From Rhodosalinus sp041365695 (GTDB lineage Bacteria; Pseudomonadota; Alphaproteobacteria; Rhodobacterales; Rhodobacteraceae), in the NCBI RefSeq assembly GCF_041365695.1, contig NZ_JBGFSJ010000006.1, positions 144,436 through 208,435 on the forward strand: a stretch of 64,000 nt of DNA. Reading direction: 5' to 3'. The notes under the pieces are model-generated. The model had not been told where the DNA came from. It saw nothing but the letters and a program-made list of their open reading frames with translations, and searched no databases. The position numbers and the translations under genes were made by a program. Shown here piece by piece: positions 45,149-53,538 of the stretch. Position 1 is the first letter of the stretch, and each line of letters starts with the position of its first letter.

Positions 45149-46498
45149 ATGTCCGTGACCGATATCCCCCAGGCCGACCGCATGCGCGGCGAGGTTGCGC
45201 GGCTCTTCGCGCGCAAGCGGCGGATCGCCTTCGGCCTGCCCGCCGCGATCCTGATCTACTTCGTCTACATCTTCTTCGCCTTCGACCTTCCCGGCCTCGC
45301 GGAACGCGCGCGGATGGACAACGCCCGCGTGCTGATCGCCGACAGCTACAGCTACAAGACCCACGTCACCCACGACAACCGGAACGGCGGACTGAGCTTC
45401 GCCGTGGAAGGAGAGAACAAGGGCACCTATCCCCCCGGCATGGTGCCAGATTTCGTGACGCTGACCGGCGAGGACCGGGCCGAGATCGCCCTGCCGCACG
45501 ATCATTCGGCGGTGATCGACGGGTCCACGCTGGTCTTCTCGGTCCCCGGATACGGCGACGTGACGGTCACGGTGGACGGGCGCGACATCGTGCTCGACCT
45601 GCCCTCGGACGAGATGCCGGACTGGATCAGCGCAAGCGGCGCGCGCGTGGATATCAGAACCGATGGCGGGCGGGCCATCGTCACCCGGGCCAGGACCGAG
45701 GTCTATCGCTACGCCTTCGGGTGGGAGCTGTTCTGGTTCACGCTGGACAGCCCGTTCCACGGCAAGTCCTTCGGCGAACTTGCCGCGCTGGCCGTCTCGG
45801 GCGAGCGTCTCGTCGAGGGGCAGAGCAACCTGGCCGCGATGGCGGGGGATTTCTGGAACAATGCCATGTGGCGGCACAAGGACGTCATGTGGGCGATTTT
45901 CGAGACGATCCTCATGGCGTTCCTAGGCACGATGGGCGCGGCGCTGGTGGCGCTGCCGCTGGCCTTCCTCGCGGCGAAGAACTTCACCCCGCTGCAATCG
46001 CTGCGCTTTGCCGCGCGGCGCGTCTTCGACTTCGTGCGCGGCGTGGACGCGCTGATCTGGACGATCATCCTGGCGCGCGCCTTCGGACCGGGCCCGCTCA
46101 CGGGCGCGCTCGCGATCCTGGTCACCGATACCGGCAGCTTCGGCAAGATGTTCTCGGAGGCGCTCGAGAACGTGGACGACAAGCAGATCGAGGGCGTGTC
46201 CTCCACCGGCGCGAAGCCGTTGCAGCGCTATCGCTTCGGCGTGATCCCGCAGGTGACGCCGATCTTCCTGAGCCAGATCCTGTACTACCTCGAATCCAAC
46301 ACGCGCAGCGCCACCGTGATCGGCGCCATCACGGGCGGCGGGATCGGCCTGCTGCTGACGCAGGCGATCATCACCCAGAAGGACTGGGAAGAGGTCAGCT
46401 ACTACATCGTGCTGATCGTGCTCATGGTGATCTTCATGGACTGGGTGTCGGGGCTTCTTCGCAGCCGCCTCATCAAGGGCGGCGAGGGCGGACAGTAA
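45149..46498 (+). CDS. phnE: Phosphonate ABC transporter permease PhnE (second), with large periplasmic insert
   Basis: A 449-residue PhnE. After a first helix (about residues 26-46) comes a roughly 170-residue extracytoplasmic region rich in beta pattern (VLIADSYSYKTHVTHDNRNG to RTEVYRYAFGWELFWF) before the conserved permease core (IFETILMAFLGTMGAALVAL, EGVSSTGAKPLQRYRFGVIP, SATVIGAITGGGIGL). The insert could help dock PhnD or sense substrate. It is the heterodimer partner of the preceding PhnE. Confidence 0.95.
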   Translation: MSVTDIPQADRMRGEVARLFARKRRIAFGLPAAILIYFVYIFFAFDLPGLAERARMDNARVLIADSYSYKTHVTHDNRNGGLSFAVEGENKGTYPPGMVPDFVTLTGEDRAEIALPHDHSAVIDGSTLVFSVPGYGDVTVTVDGRDIVLDLPSDEMPDWISASGARVDIRTDGGRAIVTRARTEVYRYAFGWELFWFTLDSPFHGKSFGELAALAVSGERLVEGQSNLAAMAGDFWNNAMWRHKDVMWAIFETILMAFLGTMGAALVALPLAFLAAKNFTPLQSLRFAARRVFDFVRGVDALIWTIILARAFGPGPLTGALAILVTDTGSFGKMFSEALENVDDKQIEGVSSTGAKPLQRYRFGVIPQVTPIFLSQILYYLESNTRSATVIGAITGGGIGLLLTQAIITQKDWEEVSYYIVLIVLMVIFMDWVSGLLRSRLIKGGEGGQ

Positions 46499-46517
46499 GG
46501 GTGGCTTTCGGAACCGC

Positions 46518-47132
46518 ATGGCCCGCCTGAGCGAAACGCCCGTCGTCCATCCCGACTGCGACCTGACGGACGCAAGGCTGGGCGCTTACACCGAGATCGG
46601 GCGCGGCACCCGCCTGACGCATGTCGGTTTCGGCGATTACTCCTACTGCGATCGCGGCTGCGACATCGCCAATGCCGAGATCGGCCGCTTCTCCAACATC
46701 GCGAGCCAGGTGCGCATCGGCGCCACGGATCACCCGCTCGACAAGGCCAGCCTGCATCACTTCCTCTATCGCTCGGCGAGCTATTGGGACGACGCGGAGG
46801 ACGACGCGGCGTGGTTCGCGCGCCGCCGCGCCCGGCGCACCCGGATCGGGCACGACACCTGGCTCGGACACAACGCGCAGGTGAAGCCCGATGTGCGCGT
46901 GGGCCATGGCGCGGTCGTGGCCGCGGGGGCCGTCGTCGTGCGCGACGTGGACCCCTACACCATCGTCGCCGGGGTGCCCGCGCGCCCGGTCCGGCCGCGC
47001 CAGCCCCCGGAGATCGCCGAGCGCCTCATGGCTCTGGCCTGGTGGGACTGGAGCCATGACGCGCTGCGCGCCGCGCTGGAGGATTTCCGCACGCTCCCGG
47101 CCGAGGCGTTTCTCGAAAGATACGGGGGCTGA
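46518..47132 (+). CDS. Phosphonate-locus hexapeptide-repeat acetyltransferase
   Basis: A 204-residue left-handed beta-helix acetyltransferase with hexapeptide repeats (IGRFSNIASQVRIG, VKPDVRVGHGAVVAAGAVVV). Relatives in phn operons form a named subfamily of unknown exact substrate; aminoalkylphosphonate acetylation is the guess. It lies 19 bases after phnE2, and a G/C-rich hairpin overlaps its stop. Confidence 0.9.
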   Translation: MARLSETPVVHPDCDLTDARLGAYTEIGRGTRLTHVGFGDYSYCDRGCDIANAEIGRFSNIASQVRIGATDHPLDKASLHHFLYRSASYWDDAEDDAAWFARRRARRTRIGHDTWLGHNAQVKPDVRVGHGAVVAAGAVVVRDVDPYTIVAGVPARPVRPRQPPEIAERLMALAWWDWSHDALRAALEDFRTLPAEAFLERYGG

Positions 47133-47147
47133 TGCGGTGCAGCCCCC
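47124..47147 (+). terminator. G/C-rich hairpin at the acetyltransferase gene end
   Basis: GGGGGCT at 47124-47130 pairs with AGCCCCC at 47141-47147 around a 10-base loop; the stem overlaps the final codons. No T-run follows, so termination strength is doubtful. Confidence 0.4.
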
Positions 47148-47155
47148 GCACACGC

Positions 47156-47182
47156 GAAAACGGGCGGCCCGCAAGCCGCCCG
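47156..47182 (-). terminator. Intrinsic terminator for phnM1 on the minus strand
   Basis: Read on the minus strand, CGGGCGGC and GCCGCCCG form a stem with loop TTGCGG, followed by TTTTCG. It lies downstream of the leftward phnF-phnM1 unit. Confidence 0.8.
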
Positions 47183-47316
47183 CCCCGCAATCGCACCCGG
47201 AAAAGATAGCACAGGAACCGAAAATCGACTGGCATCACATTCGGGCGATCCGCCCAGTGGCAGGCGATACACGCGCTCCGTGACACGACAGTGAAGCGCG
47301 GATGACGGCGGCGCGT

Positions 47317-48498
47317 CTATTCCGCGGCGAGTGCGAGCGGGGCCCCCGCCGCGAAGAAGCGATGCGCCGCCTCGCCCGCGAGATAGCCGACGCGCCCGCC
47401 CGCGATGGTGGCTTCCACCACGCGGGTTCTTTCGTTGACGACGGCAAGATCGGCGCGCTTGCCGTAGTCGATCACCCCGCGGTCGGCGAGCCGCAGGATC
47501 TCCGCCGGCCGTGCCGAGATGAGCGACCAGGCCTGCGGCAGGCTCATCGTCCCGTCGTCGACCAGCCGGAAGGCCGCCGCCGCGAGGGCGGGGTAATAGT
47601 AATCCGACACCAGCGCGTCGCACTGCCCCTTGCGCAGCAGGTCCGCGGCCGAGACGTTGCCCGCCTGAGAGCCGCCGCGCATCACGTTGGGCGCGCCCAT
47701 GACGACGGGGTCGCCCACCGCGCGGGCAAGCGCCGCGGCCGATCGGCGGGTGGGAAACTCGCAGATCTTCGCCCCGATCATCGAGAACATCTCGCGGGTC
47801 TCTCCGTCGGCGTCGTCGTGGCTGCCGTAACTCACGCCCAGCGTGTCGAACGCTTCCGCCAGTCGGCACAGGTAGCGCGGCACGGTCCTCGCCTGCGCCC
47901 GCGCCGCCTTCAGCGCCTCGAGATGATCCTCGAGGCTGCGCCCGGCCTGCCGCGCCCAGAGGGCGAAGTCCGGGCCGGACCGCTCGGCCTCGATCAGCGC
48001 CTCGTCGAGGTGGTTGTTGAACACGACGTAATCGACACCGTGCCGGCGCACCGCGGCGAGCAGGCGGTCCGCGGTCTCGACGGTATGCGTCTCGCAACGC
48101 AGCTGCACCCGCAGGTCCACCAGCGCCTGCGGCCGGTAGGCGTCGAGCGCGGCGAGGAAGACCTCGGCATGGTCCGGGCCGCGCCGCCCGCCTTCCCAGG
48201 ACCAGCCATGCGCCAGCCAGGCGGTCGTCACGCCGTTCGCGGCGGCGTCGCGGTCGGTGGCGCGCAGGGCGATGTCGAGCCGGAACGGGGCCGAGGGCCG
48301 CGGCGCGAGATGCCGTTCGAACGCGTCCCCGTGCAGATCGACGATGCCCGGCAGGATCAGGTAGCCCGTCAGGTCCACGGCGGGCAGCGGTCCCTTGGTG
48401 ATCCGTCCCTCGGCCACGGCCACGGAGCGGCGCTGCAACGCGCCGTCCCGCAGGACGGTGGCGCCGGTGAGGCGGAAGGAAGGAAGCGATGCGCTCAT
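47317..48498 (-). CDS. phnM: Alpha-D-ribose 1-methylphosphonate 5-triphosphate diphosphatase, copy 1
   Basis: A 393-residue amidohydrolase-fold protein. Metal-site segments are IVDLHGDAFERHLAPRP, RVQLRCETHTVET and SYGSHDDADGET; MGAPNVMRGGSQAGNVSA and LVSDYYYPA complete the PhnM pattern. PhnM removes pyrophosphate from the phosphonate nucleotide. The other copy at 55468 is closer to the usual LHTDNLERH form, so this one (LHGDAFERH) is divergent. It follows phnF on the same strand. Confidence 0.93.
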   Translation of the reverse strand: MSASLPSFRLTGATVLRDGALQRRSVAVAEGRITKGPLPAVDLTGYLILPGIVDLHGDAFERHLAPRPSAPFRLDIALRATDRDAAANGVTTAWLAHGWSWEGGRRGPDHAEVFLAALDAYRPQALVDLRVQLRCETHTVETADRLLAAVRRHGVDYVVFNNHLDEALIEAERSGPDFALWARQAGRSLEDHLEALKAARAQARTVPRYLCRLAEAFDTLGVSYGSHDDADGETREMFSMIGAKICEFPTRRSAAALARAVGDPVVMGAPNVMRGGSQAGNVSAADLLRKGQCDALVSDYYYPALAAAAFRLVDDGTMSLPQAWSLISARPAEILRLADRGVIDYGKRADLAVVNERTRVVEATIAGGRVGYLAGEAAHRFFAAGAPLALAAE

Positions 48499-48554
48499 GG
48501 CACGGTGTCCCGCGGGGTCAATGCTTGGCCTGTGGATAGTTCCCGAATTGATAT

Positions 48555-48584
48555 CAGGGGTTTGTGTCGCACCCGTGACAAATC
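48555..48584. promoter_or_regulatory. Inverted repeat between phnF and phnM1
   Basis: GGGGTTTGT and ACAAATCCC (8 of 9 matching) flank a 12-base spacer just upstream of the phnM1 start. A regulator site for the leftward phnM1 unit is possible. Confidence 0.35.
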
Positions 48585-48611
48585 CCGCCGCGCCGGCAGG
48601 CCGGCACGGGG

Positions 48612-49322
48612 TCAAGGCCCCGCCACGGTGAGCGTGACCCTGTCGGCCGCGAACCAGGCGGTGCCGAACTCCACCGGCCGGCCCTCGGGACAGGCGTTCA
48701 GACCGACGGTGCGCAGGATCGGCGCGCCCTCAGGCATCCGCAGCTTGTGTGCCTGCGCGGCCGTCGCCGGGCGCGCCGAAATCCGGGTCGAGACGCGGAC
48801 GTAATCGGGCAAACCGCACGCCGCGAGCGCCTGCGTCACCGATCCCGTCCGCCGCAAGGCCCCGGGCAGGGCGGGCAGCCATTCGGCCGGAAAGACGCTG
48901 CGGAAGAGCGCGATCGGATGATCGTCGGCCAGCGAGATCCCCTCGCAGACATGCACCGGCGCGCCCTCGGACAGGTCGAGCGCGCGGGCCTCGCGCGCGT
49001 CCGCCATGCGCGTTTCCAGAAGCTGGATGTCCCGGCCCGGGATCCTGCCCGCGGCCTGCAGGGAGCGGTGGAACCTGACCCGCTGCCCGATGGGATAGTC
49101 GGTGGGGGAATGGGTGACGAACACGCCCGAGCCGCGGCGCGAATGCACGAGCCCGTCATCGGCCAGCGCGGCGAGCGCGCGTCGGACGGTGTGCCGGTTC
49201 ACCCCGAAGCGCACCGAGAGTTCGGCCTCCGTCGGAAGCTTGTCACCGGGACCGTAGCGCCCCGCGCCGATGTCCGCGGTCAGCGCCTCCGCGATCGAGG
49301 TCCAGATGGCGGTGCGGGGCAT
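48612..49322 (-). CDS. phnF: Phosphonate-utilisation regulator (GntR/HutC family)
   Basis: A 236-residue regulator. The N-terminal winged helix reads MPRTAIWTSIAEALTADIGA, DKLPTEAELSVRFGVNRHTV and RRALAALADDGLVHSRRGSG; the C-terminal UTRA ligand domain includes APVHVCEGISLADDHPIALF and VSTRISARPA. PhnF proteins repress phn genes without a suitable phosphonate or in phosphate sufficiency. Divergent from phnG, with an operator-like tandem repeat in between. Confidence 0.95.
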   Translation of the reverse strand: MPRTAIWTSIAEALTADIGAGRYGPGDKLPTEAELSVRFGVNRHTVRRALAALADDGLVHSRRGSGVFVTHSPTDYPIGQRVRFHRSLQAAGRIPGRDIQLLETRMADAREARALDLSEGAPVHVCEGISLADDHPIALFRSVFPAEWLPALPGALRRTGSVTQALAACGLPDYVRVSTRISARPATAAQAHKLRMPEGAPILRTVGLNACPEGRPVEFGTAWFAADRVTLTVAGP

Positions 49323-49392
49323 GGCGTCAAGAAACCTTCACAGTCGCGCGGGCCGAGAGCGGTTGCGTTCGCGCCGGCCGCGATGTATTGAT

Positions 49393-49408
49393 TTGTATAG
49401 TTGTATAG
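49393..49408. promoter_or_regulatory. Tandem TTGTATAG repeat between phnF and phnG
   Basis: TTGTATAG occurs twice back to back at 49393-49408, 21 bases before the phnG start. HutC/PhnF-type operators are TA-rich short repeats (TTGTATAGACAA-like), so it is the best candidate operator; TATAGT could also be a -10 element overlapped by it. Confidence 0.5.
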
Positions 49409-49429
49409 GAACTTGGACAAACCCGCAAG

Positions 49430-49903
49430 ATGTCAGCAATGCCGCACGACACCGCAACCCCGGCGCCGCCGACGGACCGGCAAGGCTGGATGGGGCTTCT
49501 GGCGCGCGCCCCGGAGCAGGCGCTCGCAGAGCTTTGGGCGGCGACGGGGCAAGAGCCCGGGCACGCCTGGCTCCGCGCGCCGGAAACCGGATCGGTCATG
49601 GTGCGCGGCCGCGCGGGCGGCACCGGGGCGCCGTTCAACCTCGGCGAGATGACGGTGACGCGCTGCGCCCTGCAGCTGGACAGCGGCGAGACGGGCCACG
49701 CCTACGTGCAGGGCCGCGACCGCGAGAAGGCGCGGATCGCCGCGCTCGTCGATGCGCTGATGCAGACCGCCGCGGCCCCGACGATCCGCGCGCAACTGCT
49801 GGACCCGCTCGCCGAGGCGGAAGCCCGCCGCCGCCGGGACACCGCCGCGCGGGCCGCCGCCACGAAGGTGGAGTTCTTCACCGTGGCGCGGGGAGAGGAC
49901 TGA
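49430..49903 (+). CDS. phnG: C-P lyase core subunit PhnG
   Basis: A 157-residue protein with the PhnG pattern RQGWMGLLARAPEQALAELW, FNLGEMTVTRCALQLDSGET and HAYVQGRDREKARIAALVDA. It is part of the PhnGHIJ complex that makes the 5-triphosphoribosyl phosphonate. The phnH start overlaps by one base (TGATG). An ATG at 49439 is an alternative start. Confidence 0.95.
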   Translation: MSAMPHDTATPAPPTDRQGWMGLLARAPEQALAELWAATGQEPGHAWLRAPETGSVMVRGRAGGTGAPFNLGEMTVTRCALQLDSGETGHAYVQGRDREKARIAALVDALMQTAAAPTIRAQLLDPLAEAEARRRRDTAARAAATKVEFFTVARGED

Positions 49904-50478
49904 TGGGCGCCGCGGCCTTGTCCAGCGGCTTCGCCGACCCGGCGGTGGACGCCGCGCGCGCGTTTCGCGCTGCGCTCAACGCCATGGCGCGACCGGGCCG
50001 GATCGAGCGCGTGGCCGGGCCCACGCCGCCCGGCCCGCTTTCCCCGGCGGCGGCGGCACTCGTCCTGACGCTTTGCGACGGCGAGACGCCGCTGCACCTT
50101 GCCGGTCGCCACGACACCGCCGAGACGCGCGACTGGATCCGCTTTCACACCGGCGCGCCGCTGGTCCCCGCGGAGGCGGCAGTCTTCGCGCTGGGATCCT
50201 GGGACGCGCTCGTCCCGGTGGAGCGTTTCGCGGTCGGAACGCCGGAATATCCCGATCGCTCGGCGACCCTGATCGTGGAGCTGGACGGGCTCGAGCCCCG
50301 CGGCACGCCCCTCACCGGGCCGGGCATCCGCGAGCGCGCGGCCCTGCCGCTGCCCGATCCGGCGGCGTTCCGCGCCAACGCCGCGCTCTACCCGCTGGGC
50401 CGGGACGTCTTCCTGACGGCGGATCACCACCTCGCGGCGGTGCCACGCTCCACCCGCATCCACGGGGAGGAGGGCTGA
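49903..50478 (+). CDS. phnH: C-P lyase core subunit PhnH
   Basis: A 191-residue protein beginning with SGFADPAVDAARAFRAALNA and MARPGRIERV; the family also shows LTLCDGETPLHL and FPEYPDRSATL-like VGTPEYPDRSATLIVELDGL. Required for assembly of the C-P lyase core. Overlaps phnG and phnI by one base each, consistent with coupled translation. Confidence 0.96.
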   Translation: MGAAALSSGFADPAVDAARAFRAALNAMARPGRIERVAGPTPPGPLSPAAAALVLTLCDGETPLHLAGRHDTAETRDWIRFHTGAPLVPAEAAVFALGSWDALVPVERFAVGTPEYPDRSATLIVELDGLEPRGTPLTGPGIRERAALPLPDPAAFRANAALYPLGRDVFLTADHHLAAVPRSTRIHGEEG

Positions 50479-51587
50479 TGTACGTCGCGGTGAAGGGCGG
50501 CGAGCGCGCGATCGACGCGGCTCATGACTGGCTCGGCGCGGCGCGCCGCGGGGATCCGGCGGTGCCGGAACTGTCGCTCGCGCAAATCCGCGAGCAGCTC
50601 GCGCTTTCGGTCAACCGGGTGATGGCGGAAGGGTCGCTTTACGATCCCGACCTCGCCGCTCTCGCGATCAAGCAGGCGCGCGGCGACCTGATCGAGGCGA
50701 TCTTCCTCATTCGCGCCTACCGCACCACCCTGCCCCGCTTCGGGGCGAGCCGACCCGTGGAGACGGCGGCGATGCGGATCGCGCGCCGGATCTCGGCCAC
50801 CTTCAAGGACCTGCCCGGGGGGCAGATCCTCGGCCCCACCTTCGACTACACGCATCGCCTGCTGGATTTCACGCTCGCCGCCGAAGGCACGGCACCGCCG
50901 GCCCGATCCGAGGACGGCGGCGCGGCCGCCGACGCGGCGCCGGCGGAGCTTCCCCACGTCTCGGGCTTTCTCGGGCGCGAAGGGCTCTTGCAGAAGGAAC
51001 ACCCGGGCCCGGACGACCCGCCGGACCTGACCCGCGAGCCGCTCGAACTGCCCGCCGGGCGCGCGCTTCGGCTGCAGGCCCTCGCGCGCGGCGACGAAGG
51101 TTTCCTGCTCGGGCTGGCCTATTCCAGCCAGCGCGGCTACGGGCGCACGCACCCCTTCGTCGGCGAGCTGCGCGTCGGCACGGTCCCGGTCAGCCTCGAC
51201 ATTCCCGAACTGGGCTTCGCCATCGAGATCGGCGAGGTGGAGCTGACCGAGTGCGAAACCGTGAACCAGTTCACCGGCTCCCGGACCGAGCCCGCCCAGT
51301 TCACCCGCGGCTACGGCCTGGCCTTCGGTCATGCCGAACGCAAGGCGATCTCCATGGCGCTCGTGGACCGGAGCCTGCGCTGGGAGGAGCTGGACGAGGA
51401 GAACAGCGGCGCGCCGGCGCAGGACGCGGAGTTCGTCCTCTACCACGCCGACAACATCCAGGCGACGGGCTTCCTAGAGCACATCAAGCTGCCGCACTAC
51501 GTGGATTTCCAGTCCGAACTGGAACTCGTGCGGCGGCTGCGGGCAGAGGCGCAGAGCGCGGCCCGCGACGGGGAGGCCGCGGAATGA
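50478..51587 (+). CDS. phnI: C-P lyase core subunit PhnI (nucleosidase/transferase)
   Basis: A 369-residue protein: MYVAVKGGERAIDAAHDWLG, EQLALSVNRVMAEGSLYDPD, LAYSSQRGYGRTHPFVGELR and LYHADNIQATGFLEHIKLPH are signatures. PhnI displaces adenine from ATP with the phosphonate with help from PhnGHL. The stop is followed by an opposite-strand small ORF before phnJ. Confidence 0.96.
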   Translation: MYVAVKGGERAIDAAHDWLGAARRGDPAVPELSLAQIREQLALSVNRVMAEGSLYDPDLAALAIKQARGDLIEAIFLIRAYRTTLPRFGASRPVETAAMRIARRISATFKDLPGGQILGPTFDYTHRLLDFTLAAEGTAPPARSEDGGAAADAAPAELPHVSGFLGREGLLQKEHPGPDDPPDLTREPLELPAGRALRLQALARGDEGFLLGLAYSSQRGYGRTHPFVGELRVGTVPVSLDIPELGFAIEIGEVELTECETVNQFTGSRTEPAQFTRGYGLAFGHAERKAISMALVDRSLRWEELDEENSGAPAQDAEFVLYHADNIQATGFLEHIKLPHYVDFQSELELVRRLRAEAQSAARDGEAAE

Positions 51588-51589
51588 CC

Positions 51590-51733
51590 TCAATCGCCGC
51601 CGTCGCAATCGCCGTCGCCGCCGCCGGTGTCCGCCGGGCCGCCGAAGAGAATGGCGCGGGCCACCAGCGCGACACCCACGAGCATCAGGACCGTTCCCGC
51701 GGGCGTGCCGAGCAGAAAGGCGAAGAGATCCAT
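51590..51733 (-). CDS. Small membrane protein ORF antisense within the phn operon
   Basis: A 47-codon frame on the minus strand with GGGAG seven bases before its ATG. It encodes MDLFAFLLGTPAGTVLMLVG followed by VALVARAILFG, one strong transmembrane helix, then a Gly/Asp tail (GGPADTGGGDGDCDGGD). It fills the only sizeable gap of phnGHIJKLN, running against the operon. No known family; small enough to be missed by gene callers. Confidence 0.6.
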   Translation of the reverse strand: MDLFAFLLGTPAGTVLMLVGVALVARAILFGGPADTGGGDGDCDGGD

Positions 51734-51834
51734 GACGGGCTCCCTGGTGGCGTCGTCCCGATCCTCGCCGCCGGGCGGGGCGAATCCTTGACCGTGAGAG
51801 GGCCCTGCTCGGCCGATTCCGGGGAAGCTGCGCC

Positions 51835-52683
51835 ATGAAGGACTACAATTTCGCCTATCTCGACGAGCAGACGAAGCGCATGATCCGCCGCGCGCTCCTC
51901 AAGGCGCTCGCGGTGCCGGGCTACCAGGTGCCCTTCGCCAGCCGGGAAATGCCGATGCCCTACGGCTGGGGCACCGGCGGCGTGCAGGTCACGGCGGCGA
52001 CGCTCACGCCTGAGGACCGGCTCAAGGTGATCGACCAGGGCGCCGACGACACCACGAACGCGGTCTCGATCCGGCGCTTCTTCCAGCGCGTCGCCGGCGT
52101 CGAGACGACCGAGGAGACGGCGCGCGCCACGGTGATCCAGACCCGCCACCGCGTGCCCGAAACGCCGCTCGGCGAGGACCAGATCCTCGTCTACCAGGTG
52201 CCGATTCCAGAGCCTTTGCGCTTCCTGGAACCATCCGAGGCGGAGACGCGGAAGATGCACGCGCTGGAGGAATACGGGCTCATGCACGTGAAACTTTACG
52301 AGGACATCGCCCGCCACGGTGCGATCGCCACCTCCTACGCCTATCCGGTGAAGGTGGAGGGGCGCTACGTGATGGATCCCTCGCCGATCCCGAAATTCGA
52401 CAACCCGAAGCTCGAAAGCGCGGCGATCCAGCTTTTCGGCGCCGGGCGCGAGCAGCGGATCTACGCGCTGCCCCCCTGGACGCGGGTCGAAAGCCTCGAC
52501 TTCGAAGACCACCCCTTCGATCCCTCGAAGGCGGATCACCCCTGCGCGCTTTGCGGGGCGGCCGACAGCTACCTCGACGAGGTCATCACCGACGATACGG
52601 GGGGACGGATGTTCGTCTGTTCGGACACGGACTACTGCCGCGCGCGCCGCGCGTCGGGTCATCGCGGGGAGGCCGCGGCATGA
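51835..52683 (+). CDS. phnJ: Alpha-D-ribose 1-methylphosphonate 5-phosphate C-P lyase PhnJ
   Basis: A 282-residue radical-SAM C-P lyase. The [4Fe-4S] cysteines are in CALCG (C237, C240), VCSD (C262) and YCRA (C268), each four residues before its E. coli counterpart. The N-terminus MKDYNFAYLDEQTKRMIRRA and the YGWGTGGVQVTAA and GSDTTNA-like QGADDTTNAVSIRRFF segments are typical. It breaks the carbon-phosphorus bond. ATGA overlap with phnK. Confidence 0.97.
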   Translation: MKDYNFAYLDEQTKRMIRRALLKALAVPGYQVPFASREMPMPYGWGTGGVQVTAATLTPEDRLKVIDQGADDTTNAVSIRRFFQRVAGVETTEETARATVIQTRHRVPETPLGEDQILVYQVPIPEPLRFLEPSEAETRKMHALEEYGLMHVKLYEDIARHGAIATSYAYPVKVEGRYVMDPSPIPKFDNPKLESAAIQLFGAGREQRIYALPPWTRVESLDFEDHPFDPSKADHPCALCGAADSYLDEVITDDTGGRMFVCSDTDYCRARRASGHRGEAAA

Positions 52684-53513
52684 GCGGCGCAAGCGTCTTG
52701 CAAGACGCTTGCCAAGGGTCTTCCAAGACCCTTGGCCCCGCCCCGGACACGCCGCTTCTGCGGGTCGACAGGCTCACGAAGCGCTACGGCGCGCGGATCG
52801 GCTGCGCCGAGGTGTCCTTCGAGCTCTGGCCGGGCGAGGTCATGGGCGTCGTCGGCGAGAGCGGGTCGGGCAAGTCCACGCTGCTCGGCTGCCTCGCGGG
52901 TCATCTCGCGCCCGACGCGGGGCGCGTGCTCTTCGAGATGGAGGGACGGCTTGCCGACACGCTCGCCCTGCCCGAGCCCGCGCGCCGCCGCCTCGCCCGG
53001 ACCGACTGGGCGTTCGTGCACCAGCACGCGCGCGACGGGCTGCGCATGAACGTGAGCGCGGGCGGCAATGTGGGCGAGCGGCTGATGGGCGTGGGCGCGC
53101 GGCATTACGGGCGCATCCGTGACGCCGCGCTCGACTGGCTGGGTCGCGTCGAAATCGGCGCCGACCGGATTGACGACCGGCCGGCGCAGTTCTCCGGCGG
53201 CATGCAGCAGCGGCTCCAGATCGCGCGGAACCTCGTGACCGGCCCGCGCCTTGTCTTCATGGACGAACCCACCGGCGGGCTCGACGTGAGCGTGCAGGCG
53301 CGGCTTCTCGACCTTCTCCGCGGCCTCGTGCGCGAAATGGGTCTCTCGGCGGTGATCGTGACCCACGACCTCGCCGTGGTGCGGCTGCTCGCGGACCGGC
53401 TCATGGTGATGAAGGACGGGCGCGTGGTGGAGCAGGGGCTCACAGACCAGGTACTCGACGACCCGCAGCACGGCTACACGCAGCTTCTGGTCAGCTCGGT
53501 GCTGCAGGCATGA
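52680..53513 (+). CDS. phnK: C-P lyase-associated ABC ATPase PhnK
   Basis: A 277-residue ABC ATPase: Walker A GESGSGKSTLLG, FSGGMQQRLQIARNL, LVFMDEPTGGLDVS and VTHDLAV. PhnK docks on the PhnGHIJ core. Its first 20 or so codons (SVLQDACQGSSKTLG) are made by two palindromes and precede the usual PLLRVDRLTKRYG start of homologues; they look like an added N-terminal extension. The ATG overlaps the phnJ stop. Confidence 0.95.
   Translation: MSGASVLQDACQGSSKTLGPAPDTPLLRVDRLTKRYGARIGCAEVSFELWPGEVMGVVGESGSGKSTLLGCLAGHLAPDAGRVLFEMEGRLADTLALPEPARRRLARTDWAFVHQHARDGLRMNVSAGGNVGERLMGVGARHYGRIRDAALDWLGRVEIGADRIDDRPAQFSGGMQQRLQIARNLVTGPRLVFMDEPTGGLDVSVQARLLDLLRGLVREMGLSAVIVTHDLAVVRLLADRLMVMKDGRVVEQGLTDQVLDDPQHGYTQLLVSSVLQA
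52689..52735. repeat. Two adjacent palindromes inside the 5' end of phnK
   Basis: A 24-bp perfect palindrome at 52689-52712 (arms GCAAGCGTCTTG) and a 24-bp one at 52712-52735 (11-bp arms CCAAGGGTCTT, 2-base centre) share the CAAGNGTCTT...AAGACNCTTG plan. They lie in frame in the phnK coding start and would fold into two hairpins in the mRNA. Confidence 0.8.
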
Positions 53514-53538
53514 CGGACGGGGGCAGGGACGGCGCGGG

